A stretch of 23,725 bases of DNA from positions 1 to 23,725 of the forward strand of contig CAYSPT010000075.1 of NCBI GenBank assembly GCA_964432985.1, read 5' to 3'. The notes below the pieces were generated by a model, which was not told the origin of the DNA, made no database searches, and saw only the letters and a program-made list of their open reading frames with translations. The translations under genes were made by a program, and so were the position numbers. Source of the stretch: CAYSPT01 sp964432985 (GTDB lineage Bacteria; Muiribacteriota; CAYSPT01). Positions 14,781 to 21,487 of the stretch are shown here, one piece after another (positions within the stretch are counted from its first letter, which is position 1; each line of letters begins with the position of its first letter).

Positions 14781-15374
14781 CTACCACATGTCATAAGAAG
14801 ATCTGTCATCGAGCCCGACGCGGGCTTCCGGGTACTTGATGTCCCATATACCGGTTTCGCTGCCGTAGAACTGATCGAACGTGACGCCGTTCCAGGGAGG
14901 CGCATCCGGAAGTGTACCCGGTTGGCCGAAACTGTTGAGCATAAGATGCCATTCACGTGGCGGAAATTGAAACAACGTGTCCTGGGGGTATTTATTAGTT
15001 CCATCCGAGATTAAACCCAGGGCAGTCGATCCCACCGGGGGCAGGGAGACGATCACCGTCCAGTCTTCCGGTTTTCCGGTAACAGGATTGATGGTCAACT
15101 CGGGGGTGATCAGACCGCTGTCATAGAGGTCCTTCCAGGAACGGGGCCAGATATTGTCCGGAGAGCCGTCCCCGTTGGAATCACGATCGTAATATTGGTC
15201 AATAGCCTTACGTATACCCCTCAAAGTCTGAAGAAGATGGATTTCCTTCTCCCGGACGAAAATAACGGAGCCCAGTGGTTCAGCCAGTATGACAAGCACA
15301 CTCATGATGGTGATAACGGCCATTACTTCCACCAGTGAAAGTCCCCGCTGCGCTTTACGACCGAATCGAATCAC
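14781..15374 (-). CDS. Type II secretion/type IV pilus pseudopilin (GspG-like)
   Basis: 197 residues from a GTG at 15374 with AGGAG ten bases upstream. The open frame continues to 15443, but that part reads through short tandem repeats. The prepilin peptidase site is RKAQRG followed by LSLVEVMAVITIMSVLVILAEPLGSVIF, with the conserved glutamate at position +5 of the mature protein. The globular part has ITPELTINPVTGKPEDWTV and ends WDIKYPEARVGLDDRSSYDMW, the C-terminal pattern of GspG-like pseudopilins. It is a paralogue of the next upstream gene, sharing NPVT-x-x-EDW and the end motif. The stop codon is directly followed by the ribosome binding site of the RluB-like gene. No other secretion-machine genes are in view. 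Confidence 0.85.
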   Translation of the reverse strand: MIRFGRKAQRGLSLVEVMAVITIMSVLVILAEPLGSVIFVREKEIHLLQTLRGIRKAIDQYYDRDSNGDGSPDNIWPRSWKDLYDSGLITPELTINPVTGKPEDWTVIVSLPPVGSTALGLISDGTNKYPQDTLFQFPPREWHLMLNSFGQPGTLPDAPPWNGVTFDQFYGSETGIWDIKYPEARVGLDDRSSYDMW

Positions 15375-15391
15375 GCTGTATTCACTCCTAA

Positions 15392-15409
15392 TGCAGCCTA
15401 ATGGCTGCA
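15392..15409. repeat. Hairpin TGCAGCC-TAAT-GGCTGCA upstream of the pseudopilin gene
   Basis: A perfect seven-pair stem with a four-base loop lies in the pseudopilin leader, immediately before its ribosome binding site on the minus strand. It could influence translation initiation. No T-run follows it. Confidence 0.5.
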
Positions 15410-15410
15410 A

Positions 15411-15444
15411 CCAAATAGTTGTCATTAGCCAAATAGTTGTCATT
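15411..15444. repeat. Two 16-bp direct repeats, 18-bp period
   Basis: ccaaatagttgtcatt occurs at 15411-15426 and again at 15429-15444, separated by AG. The second copy runs into the REPIN-like element. Confidence 0.8.
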
Positions 15445-15519
15445 GCCCGACTTGATCGGGCAATCCAGAACGGTCACATCAATTCTATCCTGGATCTTCC
15501 GGTCAAGCCGGAAGATGAC
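15438..15519. repeat. REPIN-like element: two inverted REP hairpins
   Basis: Hairpin one is ATTGCCCGA-CTTGA-TCGGGCAAT (15442-15464). Hairpin two is ATCTTCCGG-TCAAG-CCGGAAGAT (15494-15516). The two loops are reverse complements of one another. The pair is flanked by matching inner segments ATCCAG/CTGGAT and ends GTCAT/ATGAC. This head-to-head pair of REP units in about 80 bp is the organisation of REPINs, non-autonomous elements moved by RAYT transposases. It lies in the 155-base gap between the two pseudopilin genes. Confidence 0.75.
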
Positions 15520-15529
15520 TATACTGCTC

Positions 15530-16603
15530 TTACAAATCACTGTACTTCTTTTTTCCGTCCAGAGTAAGCCGGTTGCGTTTCGAAGACACTGGAAAGTGAA
15601 TATCGTAGATGCTGGGCATGATAGGGGCGATGGCTTCCGCTGAAAATTCACCTAACAACGATGCATATGATCTCCAGTTGTCAATGTCTTGAGTGTCGTA
15701 AACCGTTATCTTGTACTGGGTGGCGTAGGCTTTCCATTTATCGGGGTCGAAGAAACCGTCTTCGTTGAGAAGAGATTTCCATTCCCACGATTCCATGACG
15801 TAGCCTTCACCATTTCGAAGGAGCCCTTTCGTGCCGCTTTTACGCGGATAACCGTCATTTACGGAATACTGCAGGGTGGTGGGATTCTGGGTGTAACTGA
15901 GAATATCCACGCCGTTGACCCTTAACTCGGGCTCGCTGATATTCGTACCGGGCAGCGGCGGCGATTTGTAGATAACGATATCCCAATCCTCGCTGTTGGA
16001 GGTAACCGGGTTGTAAGAGTGAGCTATCCGCAAAGTGTTGAGCTTGTACATTTCCTGAAACGACGTGGGAAAACCGCCGTCCCCATACTTCTCCACGTCG
16101 CTTCCGCAGGTTGGGCAGCTGACATTGAAACGCCCGCTGTACATATCAGTGGCCGGAAGGTTGGCGCTGCATTCGAAACAGGTTATCGTATCCAGCGGAA
16201 CCGCACAGGCGGGTTCGTAGCATCTGTCCGATGACCGTGAATTGAAAATAGAATTGCGCAAAGATGAAGAATCATGGGACGGACAGGCGGTATTTCGGCA
16301 GAGAACACCTGCAAGATACGATGTACAGCGCATACACCGCTCTTTTCTTCTATGGTTACTCTCGCTGCACTCCCAGCACCTGACGATGGATTCGTTAAAT
16401 ATGTCGATTCCACGTCTAATACTGCGAAGATGCTGCATCATGTCGAGCTCTATCTCGCGGGTTACCACAACCTGGGCTACCGGGGTAACGATTACCGCCA
16501 ATATACCCAGAATAGTAATAACTGCCAGCAGCTCGACTATGGAGATTCCTCGCTGCGTAGTCTGCGCTCGCTGCGTCCGCAGCACAGGCTGCGTCGTCTT
16601 CAT
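15530..16603 (-). CDS. Pseudopilin with inserted six-pair cysteine (zinc-ribbon-like) module
   Basis: 357 residues from the ATG at 16603, with a weak GGGGGTG ribosome binding site upstream. A GTG at 16612 is the alternative. The prepilin site is TTQRG followed by ISIVELLAVITILGILAVIVTPVAQVVV. After the long N-terminal helix comes an insert of about 95 residues with twelve cysteines in six pairs: C76/C79, C90/C93, C102/C107, C128/C133, C142/C145 and C163/C166 (CWEC, CMRC, CRNTAC, CYEPAC, CFEC, CPTC). Four cysteines per site would make three zinc ribbons. The rest resembles the paralogous pseudopilin (FPTSFQEMYKLNTLRIAHSYNPVTSNSEDWDIVIY, end IYDIHFPVSSKRNRLTLDGKKKYSDL). GspG-like proteins normally lack such an insert. 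It follows the L28 gene by 16 bases. Confidence 0.85.
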   Translation of the reverse strand: MKTTQPVLRTQRAQTTQRGISIVELLAVITILGILAVIVTPVAQVVVTREIELDMMQHLRSIRRGIDIFNESIVRCWECSESNHRRKERCMRCTSYLAGVLCRNTACPSHDSSSLRNSIFNSRSSDRCYEPACAVPLDTITCFECSANLPATDMYSGRFNVSCPTCGSDVEKYGDGGFPTSFQEMYKLNTLRIAHSYNPVTSNSEDWDIVIYKSPPLPGTNISEPELRVNGVDILSYTQNPTTLQYSVNDGYPRKSGTKGLLRNGEGYVMESWEWKSLLNEDGFFDPDKWKAYATQYKITVYDTQDIDNWRSYASLLGEFSAEAIAPIMPSIYDIHFPVSSKRNRLTLDGKKKYSDL

Positions 16604-16619
16604 CCGCAGCACCCCCGAC

Positions 16620-16808
16620 TCAGGCTTTTTCCACCTTACCGGTTTTTAAACACCTGGTGCAAATCAGACCGCGTTTTGCCTGGTTGCCGGCGCGGTATTT
16701 CACTTTCTGCAAGTTAGGCTCCCAGACTCGTCTGGTTTTTCTTTGAGAATGGCTGACCTTGTTGCCGGTCATCCTTCCTTTTCCGCAAATGACACATTCT
16801 CGAGCCAT
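16620..16808 (-). CDS. rpmB: 50S ribosomal protein L28
   Basis: 62 residues, the normal size. The ATG follows GGAAGGATGAG. The sequence MARECVICGKGRMTGNKVSHSQRKTRRVWEPNLQKVKY is the standard L28 N-terminus. It is the zinc-binding (C+) form, with C5/C8 and C50/C53. It sits directly upstream of the cysteine-rich pseudopilin gene, with only 16 bases between stop and start, so the two may share an mRNA. Confidence 0.97.
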   Translation of the reverse strand: MARECVICGKGRMTGNKVSHSQRKTRRVWEPNLQKVKYRAGNQAKRGLICTRCLKTGKVEKA

Positions 16809-16893
16809 GTTTTACTCATCCTTCCGATAATTCTAAACGTGTTACAGGGGCCCCGTGTTTTGAAGGACCCGGAAAATTCGTTTGTTTTTGGGT

Positions 16894-17652
16894 TCAGTGT
16901 CCCCTTTTTTTCGTAAAGAGGACCGGCGCGGGGCCGCTTTTTATCTTGAGAAGCTCAGATTGATCCTTGCTTTTTTTGACCACCATCATGATTCCTTGAT
17001 TGACCTTGATGGAGGCTTTTTTTCCTATCATCTCGTTATTGAATCCGCCATCCGGACGGCTCAAAATCTCTTTCTGGTTCACGGGGAACCTCAGACCGTG
17101 ACACTCTACCTTGCCCACGTCATCCGTAAGAGGAATGAAAAACACCTGGTCTCCCGGTTCACCCTTCAGGTCGAGACGGCTGTCGGTGACGGTAATCTCA
17201 CCCGCTTCGCTGACAATCCTGATGGTGGGTGTGTGGCGTTTTGCGTTCTCTTCATCTTCCGTCAACTCATTGTCCCGCATGGCGTTGTAAAGAAGGTGGA
17301 GATTCGCCAGGGTATGGTCGAATCGAAGACCCAGAGCACCAAGAATAATGATTTCTCTGCAATCTATATGCTTGAGGGAGTACTCCAGGGAAAGGTGCGT
17401 ATCCGTTTTATCCTCTTCCGTATCGAATTCAATAAATTCACATGGCGTGTTACGGTAGTGGTGCTGTACATCTTCGTCAATGGAATCCAGGTCCCCGACG
17501 ATCATGTTGGGGATGATTTCCGTAAACATAAGAAAATTAGCTCCACCATCGGCACAGATGATGTAATCAAGCTTGTCGATGACATCAAGGTCTGTTGGTT
17601 CGATGTATCCGTTTGAAATAATGACTACCTTGCTGCAGGCTCTATTCCCCAT
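16894..17652 (-). CDS. thiN: Thiamine pyrophosphokinase
   Basis: 252 residues with GAGGAG before the ATG at 17652. It should transfer pyrophosphate from ATP to thiamine to give thiamine diphosphate in the cytoplasm. Family motifs: YIICADGGANFL (D34), MIVGDLDSID (D54, D56), EEDKTDTHLSLEYSL (D81, D84) and IIILGALGLRFDHTLANLHLL (R110, D112). The C-terminal thiamine-binding part (about 150-215) includes GDQVFFIPLTDDVGKVECHGLRFP and GGFNNEM. A charged tail of about 30 residues (VKKSKDQSELLKIKSGPAPVLFTKKRGH) is longer than usual. The 23-base gap to the STAS-TPR gene suggests one operon. No thiamine riboswitch is seen upstream. Confidence 0.93.
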   Translation of the reverse strand: MGNRACSKVVIISNGYIEPTDLDVIDKLDYIICADGGANFLMFTEIIPNMIVGDLDSIDEDVQHHYRNTPCEFIEFDTEEDKTDTHLSLEYSLKHIDCREIIILGALGLRFDHTLANLHLLYNAMRDNELTEDEENAKRHTPTIRIVSEAGEITVTDSRLDLKGEPGDQVFFIPLTDDVGKVECHGLRFPVNQKEILSRPDGGFNNEMIGKKASIKVNQGIMMVVKKSKDQSELLKIKSGPAPVLFTKKRGH

Positions 17653-17675
17653 GGCTTCACTGTCTCCTCACGAAG

Positions 17676-18644
17676 TCATCCCATGAGCTCCTTGGCTTTC
17701 CGACGGATGTCTTCGTCGTAAGCCCCATCGATAACCCTTTTCAGGGTGGTGCGTCCCTCGTCTTCCTGCCCCAGGTCCATCAGGGTTTGCCCGAGCAGCA
17801 GCCGGGCCCGGATGTAGTTAGGGTTGATAGTGAGTGCTTCCCGGAGTTCTTTTACAGCCTCCACCTTTTTTCCTTGAATCGCGAGCAATTCCGCCAGCTT
17901 GGAGTGATAATCTGCGTATCCGGGATTGATACCAATAGCGGCCCGGTACTTTTCTTCGGCTTCCACGAGCATTTTGCGGTCCCCGTAGAGCATACCGAGC
18001 TCCGCCAGCGTCTCTGCGCACCTGGGGTCGAGCTTGAGGGCTATAATCAGGTTTTCTTCCGCTTCTTTCAGAAGAGCCCGAGCCTTGTAGGCCCGTCCCA
18101 GGGCCAGATACGCTTCGGTGTACTCGGCATTGAACTCGATAGCCTGCAGCAGCTCCTGCACGGCTTTTTCGTAGTCCCCTTTATCCATGTAAGCTCGTCC
18201 CAACTTGTAGTGGGCGTCGGGGTAGCCACGATTCATCTCCACCGCCTTGCGATGGTTTGCAATCGCCTTCTCTGTGGCTTCCTTGAAACTCTCCACCGCC
18301 TCGCGGGTGCTCTCGTACACATCAATGAAATAATCAAGATGAATAAGTGAGAAGATACGGGAAATGTAAGAGCTGAGATTGACCAGGTTCATGTCGCCGC
18401 CGCGTTGCCGCAGGTTTTTAAGCGTACCAGTAAAATAACCCAGTCCGGAACTGTCAACATATCTCAGCTTGGCAAGATTGAAGGTAATCTTGTTACGCTT
18501 ATCCGAGAGAAGAGTGTTCAGAAGCTCCTGTGCCAGGGGCAACGTGTACATGTCAAGCTCCCCGATAAGATCAATAACGGTGACGTCATCCACCGTCCTG
18601 ATAGTGTAGGAAAGCCTGTCTTCCATTTCTCTCAGCTCTTCCAT
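17676..18644 (-). CDS. STAS-domain anti-anti-sigma factor fused to TPR repeats
   Basis: 322 residues from the ATG at 18644. The frame starts at a TTG at 18665 but the ATG gives a cleaner N-terminus, and the ribosome binding site (GAGAGGA) is only moderately placed. Residues about 10-120 form a STAS domain with the phosphorylation motif LRYVDSSGLGYF (S65/S66 after D64), as in SpoIIAA/RsbV. Residues about 130-315 hold about five TPR units (e.g. YPDAHYKLGRAYMDKGDYEKAVQELLQAIEFN, YTEAYLALGRAYKARALLKEAEENLIIALKLD). STAS partners are normally switch kinases and PP2C phosphatases, none of which are here, so the TPRs may recruit another partner. It lies between pnp and thiN on the same strand. Confidence 0.9.
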   Translation of the reverse strand: MEELREMEDRLSYTIRTVDDVTVIDLIGELDMYTLPLAQELLNTLLSDKRNKITFNLAKLRYVDSSGLGYFTGTLKNLRQRGGDMNLVNLSSYISRIFSLIHLDYFIDVYESTREAVESFKEATEKAIANHRKAVEMNRGYPDAHYKLGRAYMDKGDYEKAVQELLQAIEFNAEYTEAYLALGRAYKARALLKEAEENLIIALKLDPRCAETLAELGMLYGDRKMLVEAEEKYRAAIGINPGYADYHSKLAELLAIQGKKVEAVKELREALTINPNYIRARLLLGQTLMDLGQEDEGRTTLKRVIDGAYDEDIRRKAKELMG

Positions 18645-18682
18645 TGCCGATTCACGTCCTCTCAAGTCCAGCCCTATAAAGC

Positions 18683-18740
18683 GCGCTCTATATGTGCGCT
18701 CTATATGTGCGCTCTGGTGAGCGTGCGCTCTTAAAGAGCG
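18683..18740. repeat. 13-bp tandem repeat and hairpin after pnp
   Basis: gcgctctatatgt is present at 18683-18695 and 18696-18708, with a third partial copy at 18709-18715. Next to it CGCTCTT-A-AAGAGCG (18726-18740) forms a seven-pair palindrome. Both fall in the gap downstream of the pnp stop codon. The repeat contains GAGCGC, which pairs with the hairpin arm, so several alternative folds are possible. Confidence 0.65.
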
Positions 18741-18742
18741 GG

Positions 18743-20935
18743 CTACTTTTTGAACAGCTTGGTACTGTTTGTTCCCCCGATGATATCGACCTTTTTGCCT
18801 GCGGCCTTATCGTTGAGGGCAGCTTTCCTGCTCAAGTTGATTCGTTTCTGATCGTCTATCTCCACTACCTTGACGATGACCTCATCACCTACCTCGACCA
18901 CGTCCGAAACCCTGTTGGTCCGATCGTTGGCCAGCTGTGAAATGTGGATGAGCCCTTCCCGTCCGGGCAGGATCTCGGCGAATGCGCCGAAGTTCATGAG
19001 CCTGGTTATCCGACCGAAGTAGGTGCCGCCCACTTTGACCTCGGCGGTGAGGAGCTTGACCATCTCCTGGGCCGCCAGGCTGCTCTGAGCGTCGGTGGAG
19101 ACGATGAAGACCGAGCCGTCATCCTCTATCTCGATATCCACACCGGTTTCCTCGATTATCTTGCGGATCATGCGGCCGCCGGGGCCGATGACCGTTCCTA
19201 TCTGGTCCTGAGCTATTTGCAGCACGGTTATCCGCGGAGCGTACTCGGACAGATCGTCACGGTGTGTGGGCATGGCGGCTTTCATGATGTCCAGGATATG
19301 TATTCTGGCATCTTTGGCCTGGTTAAGCGCTTCTACCAGGATCTCGCGGGGCAGTGCGCCGACCTTGTTGTCCATCTGAAGGGCGGTTATGCCTTGGCGG
19401 GTTCCGGTAACCTTGAAGTCCATGTCGCCCAGGTGGTCCTCGAAACCGATGATATCGGTAATGATGGCGTGCTGGTCACCTTCTTTGATGAGTCCCATGG
19501 CAATACCGGCCACCGGGGCCTTGATCGGGACTCCGGCGTCCATGAGGGCCAGGCAGCCGCCACACACCGAAGCCATGGATGATGAACCATTGGATTCCAA
19601 TATGTCAGATACTATTCTGATGGTGTAGGGAAAGTCTTCCTTATCCGGAAGGATCGGCGTCAGTGCGCGTTCGGCCAGTACTCCATGTCCGATTTCCCGG
19701 CGGCCGGGGCCGCGCAGAAAACGGGCTTCTCCCACTGAAAATGGCGGGAAGTTGTAGTGAAGCATGAACCGCTTGCGGTACTCGTCCTTCAACCCGTCGA
19801 TGATCTGCTCATCTCGTGAGGTGCCCAGGGTGACTGTTGCCAGCGCCTGAGTTTCTCCACGGGTGAAGATAGCTGATCCGTGCGCCCGGGGAAGCTCTGA
19901 AGTGGTAACCCAGATCGGTCTGACCTTGTTGGCTGAACGTCCATCGGCCCTGCGTCCTTCGACCAGGATGAGCCGCCGGGCTTCCTTTTTCATCAGATTT
20001 TCGAAACAGGATTTGACCAGAGGGATATTCTCCTCGGTTTCTTCGGTGGGGCACAGCTCTTCCACGATGGCGGTCTTGAGCTCTTTGAGAGCCGCTTCCC
20101 GTGCCATCTTTTCCTTGACGGTGATGGCCGTGGTGAGTTTTCCCTGGCACAGGTTCTTCACCTGTGAAACGATCTCTTCGGGAACCTCCTCGGAGACGAA
20201 TTCAACCTTGGGTTTCGCAACCTGCCGGATGATCTCCTCCTGGGCGTTGATTATCTTGATTATTTCCTGCTGGGCCAGCGCCAGGGCGTCCAGGACGATG
20301 GACTCGTCCAGTTCGCTCACACCGGCTTCGACCATGAGGATACCGTCTTTTTTGCCGGCTACTACCAGGTTGAGAGAACCTTCCTCAATCTCGGCTTCGG
20401 TGGGATTGGCAATGAGTTCACCATCAAGGTAGCCGATTCTGACGGCGCCGATGGGGCCATCCCAGGGGATGTGCGACATGGACAGCGCCAGGGAGGTACC
20501 GTTGATCCCCAGGATGTCAGCCGTGTTCACCTGATCGTAGGAGAGCACGAAGGTGATGACCTGGATTTCGTGGTTGTATCCCTTGGGAAACAGCGGCCTG
20601 ATGGGCCGGTCGATCATCCGGGCGGATAGGGTGGCCTCGGTGGCGGGACGGCCTTCCCTGCGGAAAAAACCGCCGGGAATCTTGCCCGCCGCCGCCTGAA
20701 ATTCTCTAAATTCCACAGTCAGGGGCAGGAAGAAAACCTTTCCCTTCGGTTCCTTGGCTCCCACCGCGGTCACCAGGACTTTTGTTTCTCCGCAGGTCAC
20801 GATGACTGAGCCATCCGCCTGCTTGGCAACCCGTCCTGTCTCAAAGGAGATTGGCCGGCTGCCTACCATTACTTCTACGGTCCTCGCCTTGGGACCGGTA
20901 TATATTTCGACCTCTCGGTCGGTCTCTGTCTGCAT
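18743..20935 (-). CDS. pnp: Polyribonucleotide nucleotidyltransferase (PNPase)
   Basis: 730 residues from the ATG at 20935, with AGGTG nine bases upstream. A GTG at 20947 is possible but less likely. It performs phosphorolytic 3'-5' RNA degradation in the cytoplasm. Domains: first RNase PH-like core (about 10-145, FFRREGRPATEATLSARMIDRPIRPLFP), helical linker (about 245-320), second catalytic core (about 325-545, GSAIFTRGETQALATVTLG, LRGPGRREIGHGVLAERAL, ESNGSSSMASVCGG, DHLGDMDFKVTGTRQGITALQMD), KH domain (about 555-615, IGTVIGPGGRMIRKIIEETG) and S1 domain (about 620-690, GTYFGRITRLMNFGAFAEILPGREGLIHISQL). It is full length. It follows rpsO in the classic order. Confidence 0.98.
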   Translation of the reverse strand: MQTETDREVEIYTGPKARTVEVMVGSRPISFETGRVAKQADGSVIVTCGETKVLVTAVGAKEPKGKVFFLPLTVEFREFQAAAGKIPGGFFRREGRPATEATLSARMIDRPIRPLFPKGYNHEIQVITFVLSYDQVNTADILGINGTSLALSMSHIPWDGPIGAVRIGYLDGELIANPTEAEIEEGSLNLVVAGKKDGILMVEAGVSELDESIVLDALALAQQEIIKIINAQEEIIRQVAKPKVEFVSEEVPEEIVSQVKNLCQGKLTTAITVKEKMAREAALKELKTAIVEELCPTEETEENIPLVKSCFENLMKKEARRLILVEGRRADGRSANKVRPIWVTTSELPRAHGSAIFTRGETQALATVTLGTSRDEQIIDGLKDEYRKRFMLHYNFPPFSVGEARFLRGPGRREIGHGVLAERALTPILPDKEDFPYTIRIVSDILESNGSSSMASVCGGCLALMDAGVPIKAPVAGIAMGLIKEGDQHAIITDIIGFEDHLGDMDFKVTGTRQGITALQMDNKVGALPREILVEALNQAKDARIHILDIMKAAMPTHRDDLSEYAPRITVLQIAQDQIGTVIGPGGRMIRKIIEETGVDIEIEDDGSVFIVSTDAQSSLAAQEMVKLLTAEVKVGGTYFGRITRLMNFGAFAEILPGREGLIHISQLANDRTNRVSDVVEVGDEVIVKVVEIDDQKRINLSRKAALNDKAAGKKVDIIGGTNSTKLFKK

Positions 20936-20951
20936 TATGCAAAGCACCTAC

Positions 20952-20996
20952 TTTCAACTATCCTAGTTTCAACTATACTAGTTTCAACAATTGCGG
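20952..20996. repeat. Three 15-bp tandem repeats in the rpsO-pnp gap
   Basis: tttcaactatcctag (20952-20966), tttcaactatactag (20967-20981) and the diverged tttcaacaattgcgg (20982-20996) lie head to tail between the pnp start and the hairpin at 20995. Confidence 0.75.
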
Positions 20997-21018
20997 TTTA
21001 TCTTACATAAACCTTTTT
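20995..21018. terminator. Hairpin in the rpsO-pnp gap with a T-run on the plus strand
   Basis: GGTTTAT (20995-21001) and ATAAACC (21007-21013) form a perfect seven-pair stem with loop CTTAC. Five T follow on the plus strand (21014-21018). The genes here run on the minus strand, where the hairpin follows the rpsO stop after an A-rich stretch and would not terminate. It could be an RNA-processing hairpin between rpsO and pnp, as in Escherichia coli, or a terminator for antisense RNA. Confidence 0.45.
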
Positions 21019-21036
21019 ATTACAAGACCTTTACTT

Positions 21037-21306
21037 TTACTTTCTCAGTTTAAGTCGCTTGATAAGCGATCTGTAGCGTTCTTCATCCACCTGGCGCAGG
21101 TAATCCAGTAACCGTCGCCGCGAGCCGACCATCTTGAGCAAGCCACGGCGTGAGTGGTGGTCTCTTTTATGCAACTTGAAATGCTCGTTGAGCTGGTTGA
21201 TGCGATAGGTGAGAAGCGCTACCTGAACTTCGGGAGAACCGTTGTCGTGCTCGTGCACCTGGTACTCCTCGATAATCTGTGTTTTCAAATCTGGTTGAAG
21301 ACCCAC
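21037..21306 (-). CDS. rpsO: 30S ribosomal protein S15
   Basis: 89 residues, the exact usual length, when started at the GTG at 21306, which has AAAGGAGG ten bases upstream. The open frame continues to 21441 but that part is leader RNA. Core motifs NGSPEVQVALLTYRINQLNEHFKLHKRDHHSRRGLLKMVGSRRRLLDYL are typical. S15 binds the central domain of 16S rRNA early in 30S assembly. GTG rather than ATG may reduce initiation. It is followed by pnp as in many bacteria. Confidence 0.97.
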   Translation of the reverse strand: MGLQPDLKTQIIEEYQVHEHDNGSPEVQVALLTYRINQLNEHFKLHKRDHHSRRGLLKMVGSRRRLLDYLRQVDEERYRSLIKRLKLRK

Positions 21307-21383
21307 CTTGCGTACACCTCCTTTGTAGGAAATTTGGCGGTCAACCAAGAAAGAAGTCGGTGGGATCGACCTTCCTAGTAGAC

Positions 21384-21425
21384 CAACCATTAAGGTTGTA
21401 TGAATACGGGACGTCCAATGTCCCG
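21384..21425 (-). promoter_or_regulatory. Structured rpsO leader, candidate S15 autoregulatory element
   Basis: In the mRNA sense the leader contains CGGGAC-ATTGGAC-GTCCCG (21425-21407) and then CAACC-TTAAT-GGTTG (21398-21384), followed by shorter stems before the ribosome binding site at about 21320. S15 represses its own mRNA through structured leaders in several bacterial groups, and those leaders do not share one sequence. The stems are visible here. Regulation by S15 is inference. Confidence 0.35.
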
Positions 21426-21431
21426 GCCCCA

Positions 21432-21460
21432 ATCTTAACATAATACGCGTGAAATTGAAA
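21432..21460 (-). promoter_or_regulatory. Candidate rpsO promoter with extended -10
   Basis: On the minus strand TTTCAA (21460-21455) and TAAGAT (21437-21432) are 17 bases apart, and TGT precedes the -10, giving an extended -10 (TGTTAAGAT). Transcription would start near 21425, at the first leader hairpin and about 120 bases before the GTG of rpsO. Confidence 0.45.
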
Positions 21461-21487
21461 GAAAATAGTACAGATAGCTAGATTTTA

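Noticed and set aside
16809..16893. Terminator or promoter around the GGGGCCCC palindrome between thiN and rpmB
   Set aside because: The palindrome leaves no loop and has no T-run. No good -35/-10 pair was found.
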